From the NCBI GenBank assembly GCA_963921425.1, contig OY992833.1, positions 312,501-376,500 of the forward strand: a stretch of 64,000 nucleotides of DNA, read 5' to 3'. The stretch is from Dryas octopetala. Lineage: Eukaryota; Streptophyta; Magnoliopsida; Rosales; Rosaceae. Position 1 is the stretch's first letter. Each line of letters begins with the position of its first letter. Shown one piece after another: positions 23,326 through 33,350 of the stretch. The translations under genes were made by a program, and so were the position numbers. The notes below the pieces were generated by a model. The model was not told the DNA's origin, did no database searches, and saw nothing but the letters and a program-made list of their open reading frames with translations.

Positions 23326-23916
23326 TAAATGCACCTGACAAGATCTTCTGACAAATGAGACTTCTCAGCTCACATTCATGACCATTGAGGCAGTTCACCT
23401 AAACCTTCCATACTTGCATTCAATGCTGCATTGAATGCAAAGGAGGTGGGTAGCTGTGCATGCCACTGTTCACGACCGAACGCGTGGATCTCTCTCAACC
23501 AGCCAACCACATGCAGGTAACTTACTCATTACAATTTTCTTTGCCTATATATACCAACTCATATGCACAAAATCAAGGATCTAGCTATCAATCCATCACC
23601 AGACAAATACTTACACAAAACTTTCACTCACCCGAGAGCATACCCAACTTGTTGAGAAAAAACCGAGAACATTTACCTTGTTCTTCCCATTCTCCCAAGT
23701 TCATCCCTTGTTCTTCCTCACTATACTCAAACATCATCAAACACACATCACTGACTCCATCATCGGAGCGTGTTTGGCTGGTACCACACCGGTCCATCTC
23801 CTTTGACCTCATTTTTCATACAGGAAGATCTCACGTCATCATCCAGCAAGGCTTCGGATCAGCCAAGTCACCATTTCTAAGTTGTTGCATCTATCTTACG
23901 GAAATTTGCATCAACA

Positions 23917-26900
23917 GGTCACATAATGCTTATGGAGGAAGAAGAGGAAGAGGAAGAGATAGGAATTGGAACCAACCACGTGATAAGTCTTCTGTCAAGT
24001 GCTTCAACTATCAAAAATTTGGGCACTATAAGAATGAGTGCAGAATGAGGAGCTCTGAAAATAAAGAGTTTCAGGCCAAAATTGCAAAGGATGATGATGA
24101 TAGAGAGGCGACCTTGTTGTTGGCATTCAATGCTGTAACTGATAGTGATAAAAGCAAGTGGTTTTTGGATACAGGGTGCAGCAATCATATGTGTGGCCAC
24201 AAAGAGTTGTTTGTTGAACTAAATGAGTTTGTGCAATCAGAGATTACATTTGGGAATGTTGCAAAGATGTCAGTAAAAGGAAAAGGCAAGATTTCTATCA
24301 AGTAGAAGGATGGTTAATTCAATACTATATCAGATGTATACTTTGTCCCTGGTTTGTGTCACAACTTGTTGAGTATGGGGCATCTGTCCAAGAAGGGGTA
24401 CAATGTGCGTATTTACAATGGTGTTTACACCATAAATGATGGTCAAAAGGGACTAGTGGCCAAGGTAAACATGACTTCAAATCGTTTGTTTCCTCTATAT
24501 GTTAATTGTGGAAATTTAGCTTGTCTTAACTCTGTGAGTGAAAGTGATAATTGGTTGTGGCATATGTAGTTTGGTCATTTGAATTTTACTAGTTTGAACC
24601 ATCTTGCTAGCAATAAGTTGGTATCTAGTTTGCCTCCGATTCATGCTCCTAACCAAGTTTGTGAGACTTGCGTTCTTGGTAAAAAACACAGACACTTTTC
24701 TCAAAGGAAATGTGTTTAGAGCCAAAAAGCCCCTGGAAATCATACACTATGACTTGTGTACTGTTGAAGTTTCTTCTATTGGAGATGAAAAATATTACAT
24801 TACATTTATTGATGATTTTAGTAGGAAGACATGAGTGTATATTTTGAAAAAGAAGTCTGAAGCTTGTGATACATTTAAAATTTTCAAGGCTTATGTTGAG
24901 AAGTAGAGTGAGAACAAGATTAAGGTGTTGAGAACTGATCGGGGCAAAGAGTATGTTGTTTGTGATGATTTTTTGAAGAAAAGTGGCATCAAGCATCAAT
25001 TGACAACAAGGTACACGCTTCAGCAAAATGGCGTCGTGGAGAGAAAAAAACAGAACAATTATGGACATGGTGAGATGCATATTGAAATTGAAGAATTTTC
25101 CTCAAACCTTTTGGGCAGAAGCTATTGTGTGTGCTGCATATATATATTCTAAACAGGTCACCAAGTAGAAATGTTGATGGAAAAACTCCATATGAAGTGT
25201 GGAGTAGGAGAAAGCCAAATATTCAACACTTGAGAGTATTTGGCTGCATTGCCTTTGCACATGTACTAGATGAAATTGAAAAAAGCTTGATGAAAGGGCA
25301 GTGAAGTGCATATTTGTTGGGTATAGCACTGTCACAAAGAGATACAAGCTATATAATCCCATTACAAATAAGGTAATTGTGAGTAGAGATGTGACTTTTG
25401 ATGAAGGAAAGGTTTGAGATTGGTCTATGGAAGAAAACACACCACTAACATGTGTGCCAATAGTTGAAGAAAATGAAGAACAAATTGAAAGTGATGCAGA
25501 GATTCACACTCCAGCAGCTCAAGCTCCACAAGCAGCTGCATCTCAACGCCCACGACGTGAGCATCACCTTCCAGCTCATTTCCAGGACTATGAAATAGAT
25601 AATGACAATGACTTATCAAAAGAAGAATTGGTGAATTTTGCTTTGTATGCAGATTGTGATCCTCTCACATTCAATGAGGCATGCCGTCATTAAAATTGGA
25701 TGAAGAATATGGATGAAGAAATTCATGCCATTCAAAACAATGATACATGGGAGCTCACTTCACTTCCTAAAGGAAAGAAGCCTATCAGTGTCAAATGGGT
25801 GTACAAGACAAAGTACAGGCCAAATAGAGAAGTAGACCGCTTCAAGGAGAGGTTACTAGCAAAAGGCTATAAGCAAAGACCAGGTACTGATTATTTGGAA
25901 GTTTTTGCACCTATATATTGCTAGGCTTGATACTATAAGAATGATTGTGTCTCTTGCTGCCCATAATGCTTGAAAAATATTTCAAATGGATGTGAAATCT
26001 GCTTTCTTGAATGGAACTCTTGAGGAGGAGGTATATCTTATCTTGAGCAACCTGCAGGGTATGTGAAAGAAGGGCAAGCTCACAAAATGTACAAGCTGAA
26101 AAAGGCTTTGTATGGGCTTAAACAAGCACCAAGGGCATGGTACACCCGGATTGACTCTTAATTTTTAGAGAATGGATTTCAAAGGTGTCCATATGAGCAC
26201 ACTCTATATGTCAAAACTAATTTGCAGGGAGATGTTGTTATTGTATATTTGTATGTGGATGACCTCATTGTTACAAGGAAAAATTTGAAGTTGATGGCCA
26301 CATTTCGGGAGGCTATGACACCTCAATTTGAGATGACAGATATGGGGTTCGTGTCCTATTTCCTTGGTCTTGAGGTGTTGCAAAATAATCAAGAAAACTT
26401 TATTTCACAAAGAAAGTATGCTGGAGATGTATTAAAGAGAGGTTCATAATGGAGTCTTTGCAAGCTTATGTTGACTCCAGTGGAACAAAGATTGAAGTTG
26501 GAGAAGGATGGAACTGAAGATTTGGTGGATCCCACCTATTACAAGCAACTAGTTGGAAGCTTGCGTTATTTGACTGCCACCAGACCATATATTACATTTG
26601 GAGTTGGTCTTATAAGCAGTTTTATGGAATTCCCTCGCCAATCCCATTTGCAGGCAGCCAAGAGAATTTTGAGGTATGTTAAAGGCACTCAAAATGATGG
26701 GATTTTCTATACAAGAAATGGTTCAATTGAACTTGTGGGCTATACAAATAGTGATTGGGCTGGAGACACTGAAAAGGCAGGGAGTACATCAAGTTATGCT
26801 TTTGATATTGGTTATGGTGTTGTATCATGGTCATCTAAGAAGCATCAAGTTGTGTTGCCCTTTCCACTGCAGAGGCAGAGTAGAATGCAACCACCAGTTG

Positions 26901-27210
26901 TGCAACTCAAGCAGTGTGGCTACGAATAATGCTTTGTTCTTTGGAGAATGAATAAAGAACTCCAACCACCATATTTTGCGACAACAAGTCAGCCATTGCA
27001 TTAAGCAAGAATCCAGTGTTCCATGGGAGGACCAAGCACATTCATGTGAAGATGCATTACATCCATGACTTGGCGAATGAAAAAGAAGTTGAAATTTAGT
27101 ATTGTCGATCAGAGGAGCAAGTGGCTGACATTTTCACAAAGCCACTTAAGGTTGCTGCATTTTTTAAGATGAAGCAGATGTTGGGGATGATGAAGTTGGC
27201 TGAGCTTGGT
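23917..27210 (+). pseudogene. Copia gag zinc knuckle to RNase H, many stops
   Basis: Continues gag after the solo LTR. In order: Arg/Gly-rich linker; zinc knuckle CFNYQKFGHYKNEC (second Cys replaced by Tyr); protease WFLDTGCSNHMCG near 24160; gag pre-integrase DNWLWHM...VCETCVLGKKHRHFS (24545-24690); integrase IHYDLCTVE, ITFIDDFSRKT, VLRTDRGKEY, QQNGVVERK; reverse transcriptase [49 protein letters not shown] (near 26250); RNase H YTNSDWAGD (near 26740) and the end motif EEQVADIFTKPL (near 27115). Stops or shifts occur near 24303, 24316, 24567, 24717, 24832, 24904, 25150, 25417, 25690, 25921, 26160 and 26447. It is long dead; the domain order integrase-RT identifies copia. Confidence 0.9.
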
Positions 27211-27221
27211 TTAAGGGAGGC

Positions 27222-27335
27222 TGTTAGAAAGTAAACAAATCTCAGCCATTGATATGTCATTGTCTTGCCCCACAACTCATTGTCTAAATGTCTTTTGTCC
27301 TTTTGTACACCTTAACCCTCTTTATGTCTTATGGG

Positions 27336-27385
<50 letters not shown>

Positions 27386-27653
27386 GATCTTTTTGTGAGC
27401 CAGCAGCCGACACACACAAGAAAAACATTCAGATTGTATTGGTGCCTTTTGTTAATAGATGAAAACCTTTCCTCCCTATTTTCTCTAGCTCAATCTATCT
27501 TGGATTTCAGAATAGATATGTGTGACCTTGTTTGATTTATTTGGCTGTGCTTGCTTTGCTTGTTGTGTTTGTTGTTCATCTTGGTTTCTGGTGTGAGTTT
27601 TTGTTTAGGTTTAGTTTGTTGGTTTGGCTTTGTTTTGAGTACAAGTTTCCACA
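27222..27653 (+). repeat. Copia 3' LTR
   Basis: 432 bp, TGTTAGAAAG...TTTCCACA. A purine tract (TTAAGGGAGGC) directly precedes it. Holds a (GT)n run of about 34 bp that is much shorter in the 5' LTR. Confidence 0.9.
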
Positions 27654-27806
27654 TCTTCCTAAGAAAATTTTGGAGAGAAGAATTTTCAAAACAAGGAATG
27701 CTCAGTCACCGAATGGCTTATCCAATGGGCTGGTCCACCCATTGAGGCTGCTACATGGGAGGATGCTGAAGACATTATGGCCCGTTATCCAGACTTCCAG
27801 GCCTAA
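27654..27806 (+). pseudogene. Gypsy pol C-terminal relic with chromodomain-like end, right part
   Basis: PKKILERRIFKTRNAQ in one frame and then, after a one-base shift, VTEWLIQWAGPPIEAATWED and AEDIMARYPDFQA to a TAA at 27804. This is the ILDRR...WE-type C-terminus of chromovirus gypsy polyproteins. With the fragment at 6936-7184 it forms one interrupted polyprotein end, split by the copia element. Confidence 0.75.
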
Positions 27807-28003
27807 TAGGACTATATCAGGTTGGGCTAAATTACAATGGTTTCGGCCTATGTAGTATCATCGCCCCAATAACCTTTTATTTGATAATCAGTCATGTATT
27901 AATAGGGATGGCAATTCTCCCGCCAAATTCGATCTCCGTGGGGCTCCACCCCAAATGAGGTGGGTTTGGTGGACAAAAATCGAGATGGGGATAATTTTAT
28001 TCT

Positions 28004-28386
28004 CGAGGAAATTGTTGCATTAATTCACTTATTTTTCACTTAGTTTCATATTGATCTATGATTTTTTTTTTCATATTGGTCCATTAACTTTTTGACGTGT
28101 TCCATTGTGGTCCAAACCGTCATATTAGCACAAACGACCGTCTATTTTAGCATGGAGCAGTATTTGTGGATCAATATGGAACTACATGAATAATAAGAGG
28201 ACCACAATAGTGCTCCATGCATGTGCACATCACATAACTAAAATATACGATCATTTTTGCTAATTTGACAATTTGGACCACATTGGGAAACGTCATAAAG
28301 TTAGTGGACCAATAAGTAACAAAAAACGATTGAGGACCAATATGAAATTTTCCAAAGAATAAGTGTACCAATTGTGCAATTTCCTC
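28004..28386. mobile_element. Mutator-type MITE, 383 bp
   Basis: Long imperfect inverted repeats (left CGAGGAAATTGTTGC, right GTGCAATTTCCTC, inner parts share TTTCATATTGGTCC, ACTTT.TGACGT and TGTGGTCCAAA). A 9-bp direct repeat TTTTATTCT flanks it exactly (27995-28003, 28387-28395). No coding capacity. It sits inside GGATGGGG-rich DNA (27904-28440) that resembles hAT-like end sequence, but the limits of that were not found. Confidence 0.88.
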
Positions 28387-28550
28387 TTTTATTCTTCAAC
28401 ACAGATTCAAGGATGGGGAAGAAAGTTCTCATCCTCGTTTAATATTTTTTATAAATATTATATATTATATATATATATTTTAGTATTCTAATTCTAGTTT
28501 GACTAGGATATATGATAAATTATATTTATAAAATATGAGGGAGCTTACGT

Positions 28551-29760
28551 CAATGAATAAAATTTCGAGTTTCGAAGAAATTTCGATGGAAATTTTGATG
28601 GAAATTTCGACGGAAATTTCGAAGATTTTTAAATTTCGACAGAAATTAGATAGAAATGACGGAAATTGCTATCAAAATACGGAAATTTTGAATGAAACTT
28701 TACCATATGTTTATTTAACATATTATCTACTAAATTGATAAAAAACATTGAAGAAATCAAATTATAGAGTAGGTTTCATGTGATATAAGGTGAATATAAT
28801 GCGCACTGGAGCAAATACTGTTAAATAAAATTAGTATAATGAATAAACAAAATTAGTATATTCTTTATACTGTATAATTTAATTATGCACTAAAATATAA
28901 ACCCTACTACTCTATATATTCTATATACCCTAATACTCTTTATACTCTATAATCTATACATTAAACCCTATATACTCTATATTTTTAAGATACTTTTAAT
29001 TATTTTTTTATATAGAAATGTATTAAAGTTTAAGATTTAAAATGACTAAAAGAAATCTCAAACTTTTTTTCTTCTTTCCAATTGCCCAAAGGCCCCAAAC
29101 CCCCCCTCATTTTTTTTTTTTTTTTTTCTTTCCTTACTTTTTTTCCCCGTGCCTCTCTCTTCAGTCTTTTTTTTATTTTTTATCTTTCCTTCCTTTTTTC
29201 CCGTGTCTCTTACTTAGCCAAGCTTTGTCTTCACTAAGTGTAACAACCCAAATTTTGGCTTATGGTAATTTTGTTACTTAAATTTTTCAAATTTGTTTTA
29301 AGGTTTGTTTAAACGAATTAGAAATTTCTTTAAATTTATTTTAACTAACTTAGATCTTTGGTTGTGGTTCTAGAGCTTAGTTGTGTGGAAATGAATTTTA
29401 GAAAATGAAAATTCAAGAATTTGACTATTATTATTTTTTTCAGAGTTAAATTATAAGAGTAGGATTTTTCATAATTTTTTTGAAAGCAATTTGACTATTT
29501 TGAGGTTATAGGAAACTAGTACTCATCAATACAAGTTCGTAGAATTTTTCGGTGAATTATTTGGAGTCTTGAGCTATTTTTGGTAAATTTCTAAAGTTGG
29601 AGAAAATAGAAAATATGAAAATTTCGATAATTTCGATAAATTTCGATAAATTTCGATAAATTTCGGCGAAATTTTCCCGAAAAATTATTAAACATGTGTT
29701 TCGATTTCGACACCCTAAAAAAACGAAATTTTCGACGAAATTTCGAAATTTAATTCCTTG
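28551..29760. mobile_element. hAT-like non-autonomous element, 1.2 kb
   Basis: Flanked by an exact 8-bp direct repeat GCTTACGT (28543-28550, 29761-29768), the hAT target-duplication size. Ends are inverted: CAATGAATAAAATTTCG on the left and, reversed, CAAGGAATTAAATTTCG on the right. Both subterminal regions are packed with AAATTTCG-type repeats in opposite orientation. No transposase. The middle holds a poly-T/pyrimidine tract (29105-29215) and, from 29240, TGTAACAACCCAAATTTT, which looks like a captured Tekay-type LTR start. A fragment of the same family is at 5640-5973. Confidence 0.8.
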
Positions 29761-29768
29761 GCTTACGT

Positions 29769-30163
29769 TGAGAGATTCTTTAAATAAAATTATTTAGGGA
29801 TTTCTTGTGGAGCCAAATTCACATTGTATTTTAATGATTAGAACCGTCTTTTTTTTTTTTTAAGTTTTCGTAGAAGAATCATTTTTGTAAAAAATTAGGT
29901 AAATCAAAAATCATTTAATTGTTTAATTAAATTGTCATCATTTCAAGTATTTTTTGAAAACATTTTTTCCGTCTATTTATTTAATCAAATTATATATCTT
30001 AATTGTTTTCGATTTGCTTTTTTTTTTTTTTTTTATAGAGATGAATTTTGAATAGAAACCTACAAAATAAATTGCTCGGATCGTTGAGATACAATATGCA
30101 ATGGCCTCATATTTATAGATTATATATAATATTGCGGAATGGGCCTCTATATAATGTATATTT
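29769..30163. other. AT-rich intergenic DNA
   Basis: Poly-T tracts and AATT-rich sequence; no gene or clear repeat end seen. Confidence 0.6.
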
Positions 30164-30390
30164 TGTTATAAATATTATTATTAGATGGATGTCAAATGTA
30201 TTAATCTGATGTATTTCTTATTTTCTGATGTATTATATAAATAGTAGGAGTTCTACTTCATGTAAAACTAGGAGACTTGGATGTTCATCCCAAGTCATTA
30301 CTGAAGCCTATAAATAAAGGACCTATGAAAAGAGAATACTAACCTTCAATTTTGGAATACTTTTATCTCTATTTTATTATTTTTATAACA
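30164..30390 (+). mobile_element. Solo or truncated copia LTR, 227 bp
   Basis: Begins TGTTATAAATATT and ends TTTTTATAACA, followed by CG like the start of a copia primer site. Contains a promoter-like CCTATAAATAAAGG near 30308. It resembles small plant copia LTRs, such as the one at 63748. No matching target duplication or coding region follows, so it is a solo or broken copy. Confidence 0.6.
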
Positions 30391-31082
30391 CGACTATTAC
30401 TCTTGATATTGTTCTATAGGTTTACAATTCTATACATATATGAGTTCGAGAATAAAGTGAGGACCCAAGCCACTTCTTTTCAGCCAAGTCGATGCTTCTT
30501 TGTGGAATAAGTTTGCTAAATTTGGTTGAGATTTGATAGTTAGAAGTTGGGTCAAAATTAAGAAGAAAAATTGGAAAACAAGAGACGAAATGGACCATTT
30601 TGCCCCTTCATTTAACGTCCGTTTATGACATTTTAACGGAATGGACCAAATGGCAAATGTCAGATAGTTCATAGATCAAAATGGCGAAAAAAAAAAATCG
30701 TGTACCTAACCGAGACAAATGGAACAATAAATGGACTATTTTTATAATTTCCTCAATATTTTATTGTTAGATGAGTTTCTCTATCCTAATTATTAGTAAG
30801 ATTTTTATTGGGAGACACTATTCACACTCCCAAAATGTAATCCTACACTTCTCTCATTTTTTTAATTTATTTAATATGTTTATATTAATTAAATTGTCAA
30901 AATTGCCCTTCAATCAAAACTAAATGAATTAAAATTAAATTTGTTTAATATGTGTGTATTAAGAGAGGGAGGAAGGGAGGGAGAGAGAGAGTTTGTTATA
31001 AAAGACTAACTATGGTTTGTTTATAGAGTCGTGTGTGTGTGTGTGTGTGTTTTATAAAAGACTAACTATGGTTTGTTTATAG
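30391..31082. other. Non-coding DNA with simple repeats
   Basis: An inverted GGACC/GGTCC-type MITE fragment may lie at 30580-30720. A MITE-like end (GGGAGACACTATTCACACTCCC) occurs near 30811. GA-rich and GT microsatellites occur at 30963-30990 and 31031-31050, and a sequence containing ACTAACTATGGTTTGTTT is duplicated on both sides of the GT run (about 30995-31028 and 31052-31085). No gene. Confidence 0.6.
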
Positions 31083-31423
31083 AGTCATTAATTTTAAACA
31101 CCCTAGTCATCCTAAAAGTCTCCCAAAACTTCCTGCTATCTTAAAACTCTCTGGTCATCCCCAAAACTCTTCCAAAACCCCTAGCTATTTCAAAACTCTT
31201 TCAAAACCCCTGCAATTTCAAAACTCTCCCAAAACCTCCTGACATCCATTTGAATGTAATTGTTTTTTTACTGTAATTATTTTTTATTTTAATATTTTTT
31301 CTTGTAAAGGTTTTTTACTGTAATTATTTTTATTATAATTAATTTCTAATGTAATTGTTTTTTATTTCCAAGTGCTATTTGCACTCCCCAAAACACATTA
31401 TGCACTCTTCCTCTATTTTTTAT

Positions 31424-32382
31424 GAGGGTTGCCATTTGCACACCATTTTTTTTCTTTTTGCACACTCTTTTGTAAAAAAAAAAATCAAAAATCAAAGGAA
31501 AAGACAGATCTCTCCTTCTCACACCCAAAAACCAACTCCATTTTCTCTCTTTTGCACACCCCATCAACAGACCCAAAAAAAAACACACACACCCAGCCCC
31601 TTCATCTCCCTCACCCGACCACACCCACCCACGCAGCCCTCCCTCATCAGCCCTTTCTTCACCCGACCCACCTACCCAGCCCCCTCCCTCCCTCACTCAA
31701 CCACCGCAAGCAGCACCCGACCCCACTCCCAACCTTCTCCTCTCTCTCTTTTCTTCTCTCATCCCTCCCTCCTTTTCTCTCTCTGCTTTCTCCTTCATTC
31801 AGCACTGGTTTGCAGAAAATTTGAGTTTCCTTCAGCAACCACCCATCCAACATCCACAACCTATTCGCCAGGTAGCCGCCGAACATCCACGATCCATTCA
31901 GGATATAGCCGCCGAACCAGCTGCGATTTTTTTGTTGGCAGTGGTGCTTCGTTGTGGTTGCAGCAGGTTGAGGCGCGATGTTGCAGGCGAGCTCGGAGAA
32001 GGGTGGGGCTCGGGTGCTAACTGGAGACGATGTGCTCGGCCATTGGTGTTGCAGGCGAGACGAAGGAAGAAAGGGAGGGAGGGAGGGAGAAGAGAAGAAA
32101 AGAGAGAGATGAGGAGGTTGGGGGTAGGGTCGGGTGCTGCTTGTGGTGGTCGGGTGAAGGAGGGAGGAAGGGAGGGGGCTGGGTGGGTGGGTCGGGTGAA
32201 GGAGGGGAGGTGGTCGAGGTGAGGCTGAGAATGAGGGGTGTGTTGTTTTTTTTTTTTTTGAGAATAAGGGGTGTGTTGGGTGAGGGGTGAGTGTGTCTTT
32301 TCCTTTGGTTTTTGATTTTTTTTTTTTTTTTTACAAAAGGGTGTGTAAAAAGGAAAAAAAGGGTGTGCAAATAGCAGTCCTC
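31424..32382. mobile_element. Foldback MITE with about 400-bp arms
   Basis: Left end GAGGGTTGCCATTTGCACACC, right end GGTGTGCAAATAGCAGTCCTC. The arms match almost to the centre near 31850-32030 and include CACCCGACC-rich and CT/GA-rich tracts. An 8-bp direct repeat TTTTTTAT flanks it (31416-31423, 32383-32390). Its termini are related to those of the middle element around it, so it looks like a family member inserted into another. Confidence 0.8.
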
Positions 32383-32394
32383 TTTTTTATTTTA

Positions 32395-33350
32395 GAGCAA
32401 ATTACAATTTAGTACCTCAATTTTACATGCTATTTCAATTTAGTACCTCAACTTTCATTTTGTGTCAAAATAGTACCTCCGTTAGTTTTTCTGTCAAATA
32501 AACCGTTATCTGTTGACGTGGCAGAAGTATTTTCGTCTTTTTCTCTAAATTTAAAAAATAATAATATTTTTAAAAACTTTTGAATAAAAAATTTCTTAAA
32601 ATAATTAAAACCTTTAAAAATATTTTTAAAAAAATTGGGGGGAGATCAGGGGGATGGTCGGGGGTTTGGGTAAGGGGTGAGGGGGTTGGGTTGGGGTTGG
32701 GGTTGGGTAAGGAGGGTGAGGGGGGGAGGGGTGACGAGATTGGGGGTGGTCGGGCAGGGAGAGGGGGGAGGATGGCTGGGGGCGGGCTGGGTGGGAGCAG
32801 GAAGGGAAGGGGATGGGGATGGGTAGGGGCGGGGTGTGTGACGGGGGTTGGGGCTGGGGGGTGCGACGACGCTGGGGTTGGGGGGAGGGGGTACGACTGG
32901 GTTGGGGCTGGGGGAGGGGGATGGGGTGGCTGCCCAAAAGAGAGGGGGAGAGGGTGGGGTGGGGGGGAGGGAGGGAGGGCAGGGGGCGAGTCGGGCAGGG
33001 ATGGGGGGCGGGCTAGGGAGGGGAAGAGGATGAGGGTGGTTCTACGTGGGTATGGGTGGGGAAGGAGGGGGGGAAATGTTTTTTTTAGTTTATGAAATTT
33101 TTTTATTTTAATTATTTTAAAAAATTTTGTATTTAAAAGTTTTTAAAAATATTATTATTTTTAAAATTTAGGAAAAAAGATGAAAATACCCCTGCCATGT
33201 CAGCATAAAACGGTTTATTTGACAGAAAAACTAATGGAGGTACTATTTTGACACAAAATGAAAGTTGAGATACTTTTTTGCAAGTTTTTAAAGTTGAGGT
33301 ACTAAATTGAAATAGCATGTAAAGTTGAGGTACTAAATTGTAATTTGCTC
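32395..33350. mobile_element. Mutator-type MITE with G-rich core, 956 bp
   Basis: Ends GAGCAAATTACAATTTAGTA and its inverse; arms of about 240 bp (TTTAGTACCTCAACTTT, GTCAAATAAACCGTT). An exact 9-bp direct repeat TTTATTTTA (32386-32394, 33351-33359) indicates a MULE-type insertion. The core (about 32635-33080) is extremely G-rich on the plus strand with many GGGG runs separated by one to three bases. No gene. Confidence 0.88.

Larger units (their letters stand above)
15831..23916 (+). mobile_element. Solo LTR of a Tat-type gypsy element, split by a nested retroelement
   Basis: Starts TGTTTGTGGATAAACCC and ends GCATCAACA, with an exact 5-bp target duplication GGTCA (15826-15830, 23917-23921) inside copia gag. 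It matches, in the opposite orientation, the LTRs of the full element at 41571-53714. Removing the inserted 16298-23330 leaves 1053 bp, the same size as those LTRs (1049 and 1037 bp). There is no internal region, so it arose by LTR-LTR recombination and was then hit by the 7-kb element. It is more diverged from the full element's LTRs than those are from each other. Confidence 0.92.
7185..27653 (+). mobile_element. Ty1/copia retrotransposon, decayed, hosting four nested insertions
   Basis: Two related LTRs (7185-7587, 27222-27653) begin TGTTAGAAAG and end TTTCCACA. The left one is followed by the initiator-Met-tRNA primer site TGGTATCAGAGC, and the right one is preceded by a purine tract. Between them lie, in order, gag, zinc knuckle, protease, integrase, reverse transcriptase and RNase H, the copia order. 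Coding parts add up to only about 4 kb; the rest is inserted DNA (7602-15175 and 15831-23916). The LTRs differ by several indels and pol has many stops, so this is an old copy. I see no matching 5-bp target duplication (TGGAC left, TCTTC right), so one flank may have changed since insertion. Confidence 0.9.

Noticed and set aside
31355..32020. A 221-codon proline/serine-rich ORF and opposite glycine-rich ORFs
   Set aside because: They lie in the arms of a foldback MITE made of CACCC/CT tracts; both strands and both arms give similar artefacts.
32580..33095. A 171-codon glycine-rich ORF that could suggest a glycine-rich protein
   Set aside because: It is the G-rich core of a MITE with an exact 9-bp target duplication; no start context, splice sites or signal peptide.
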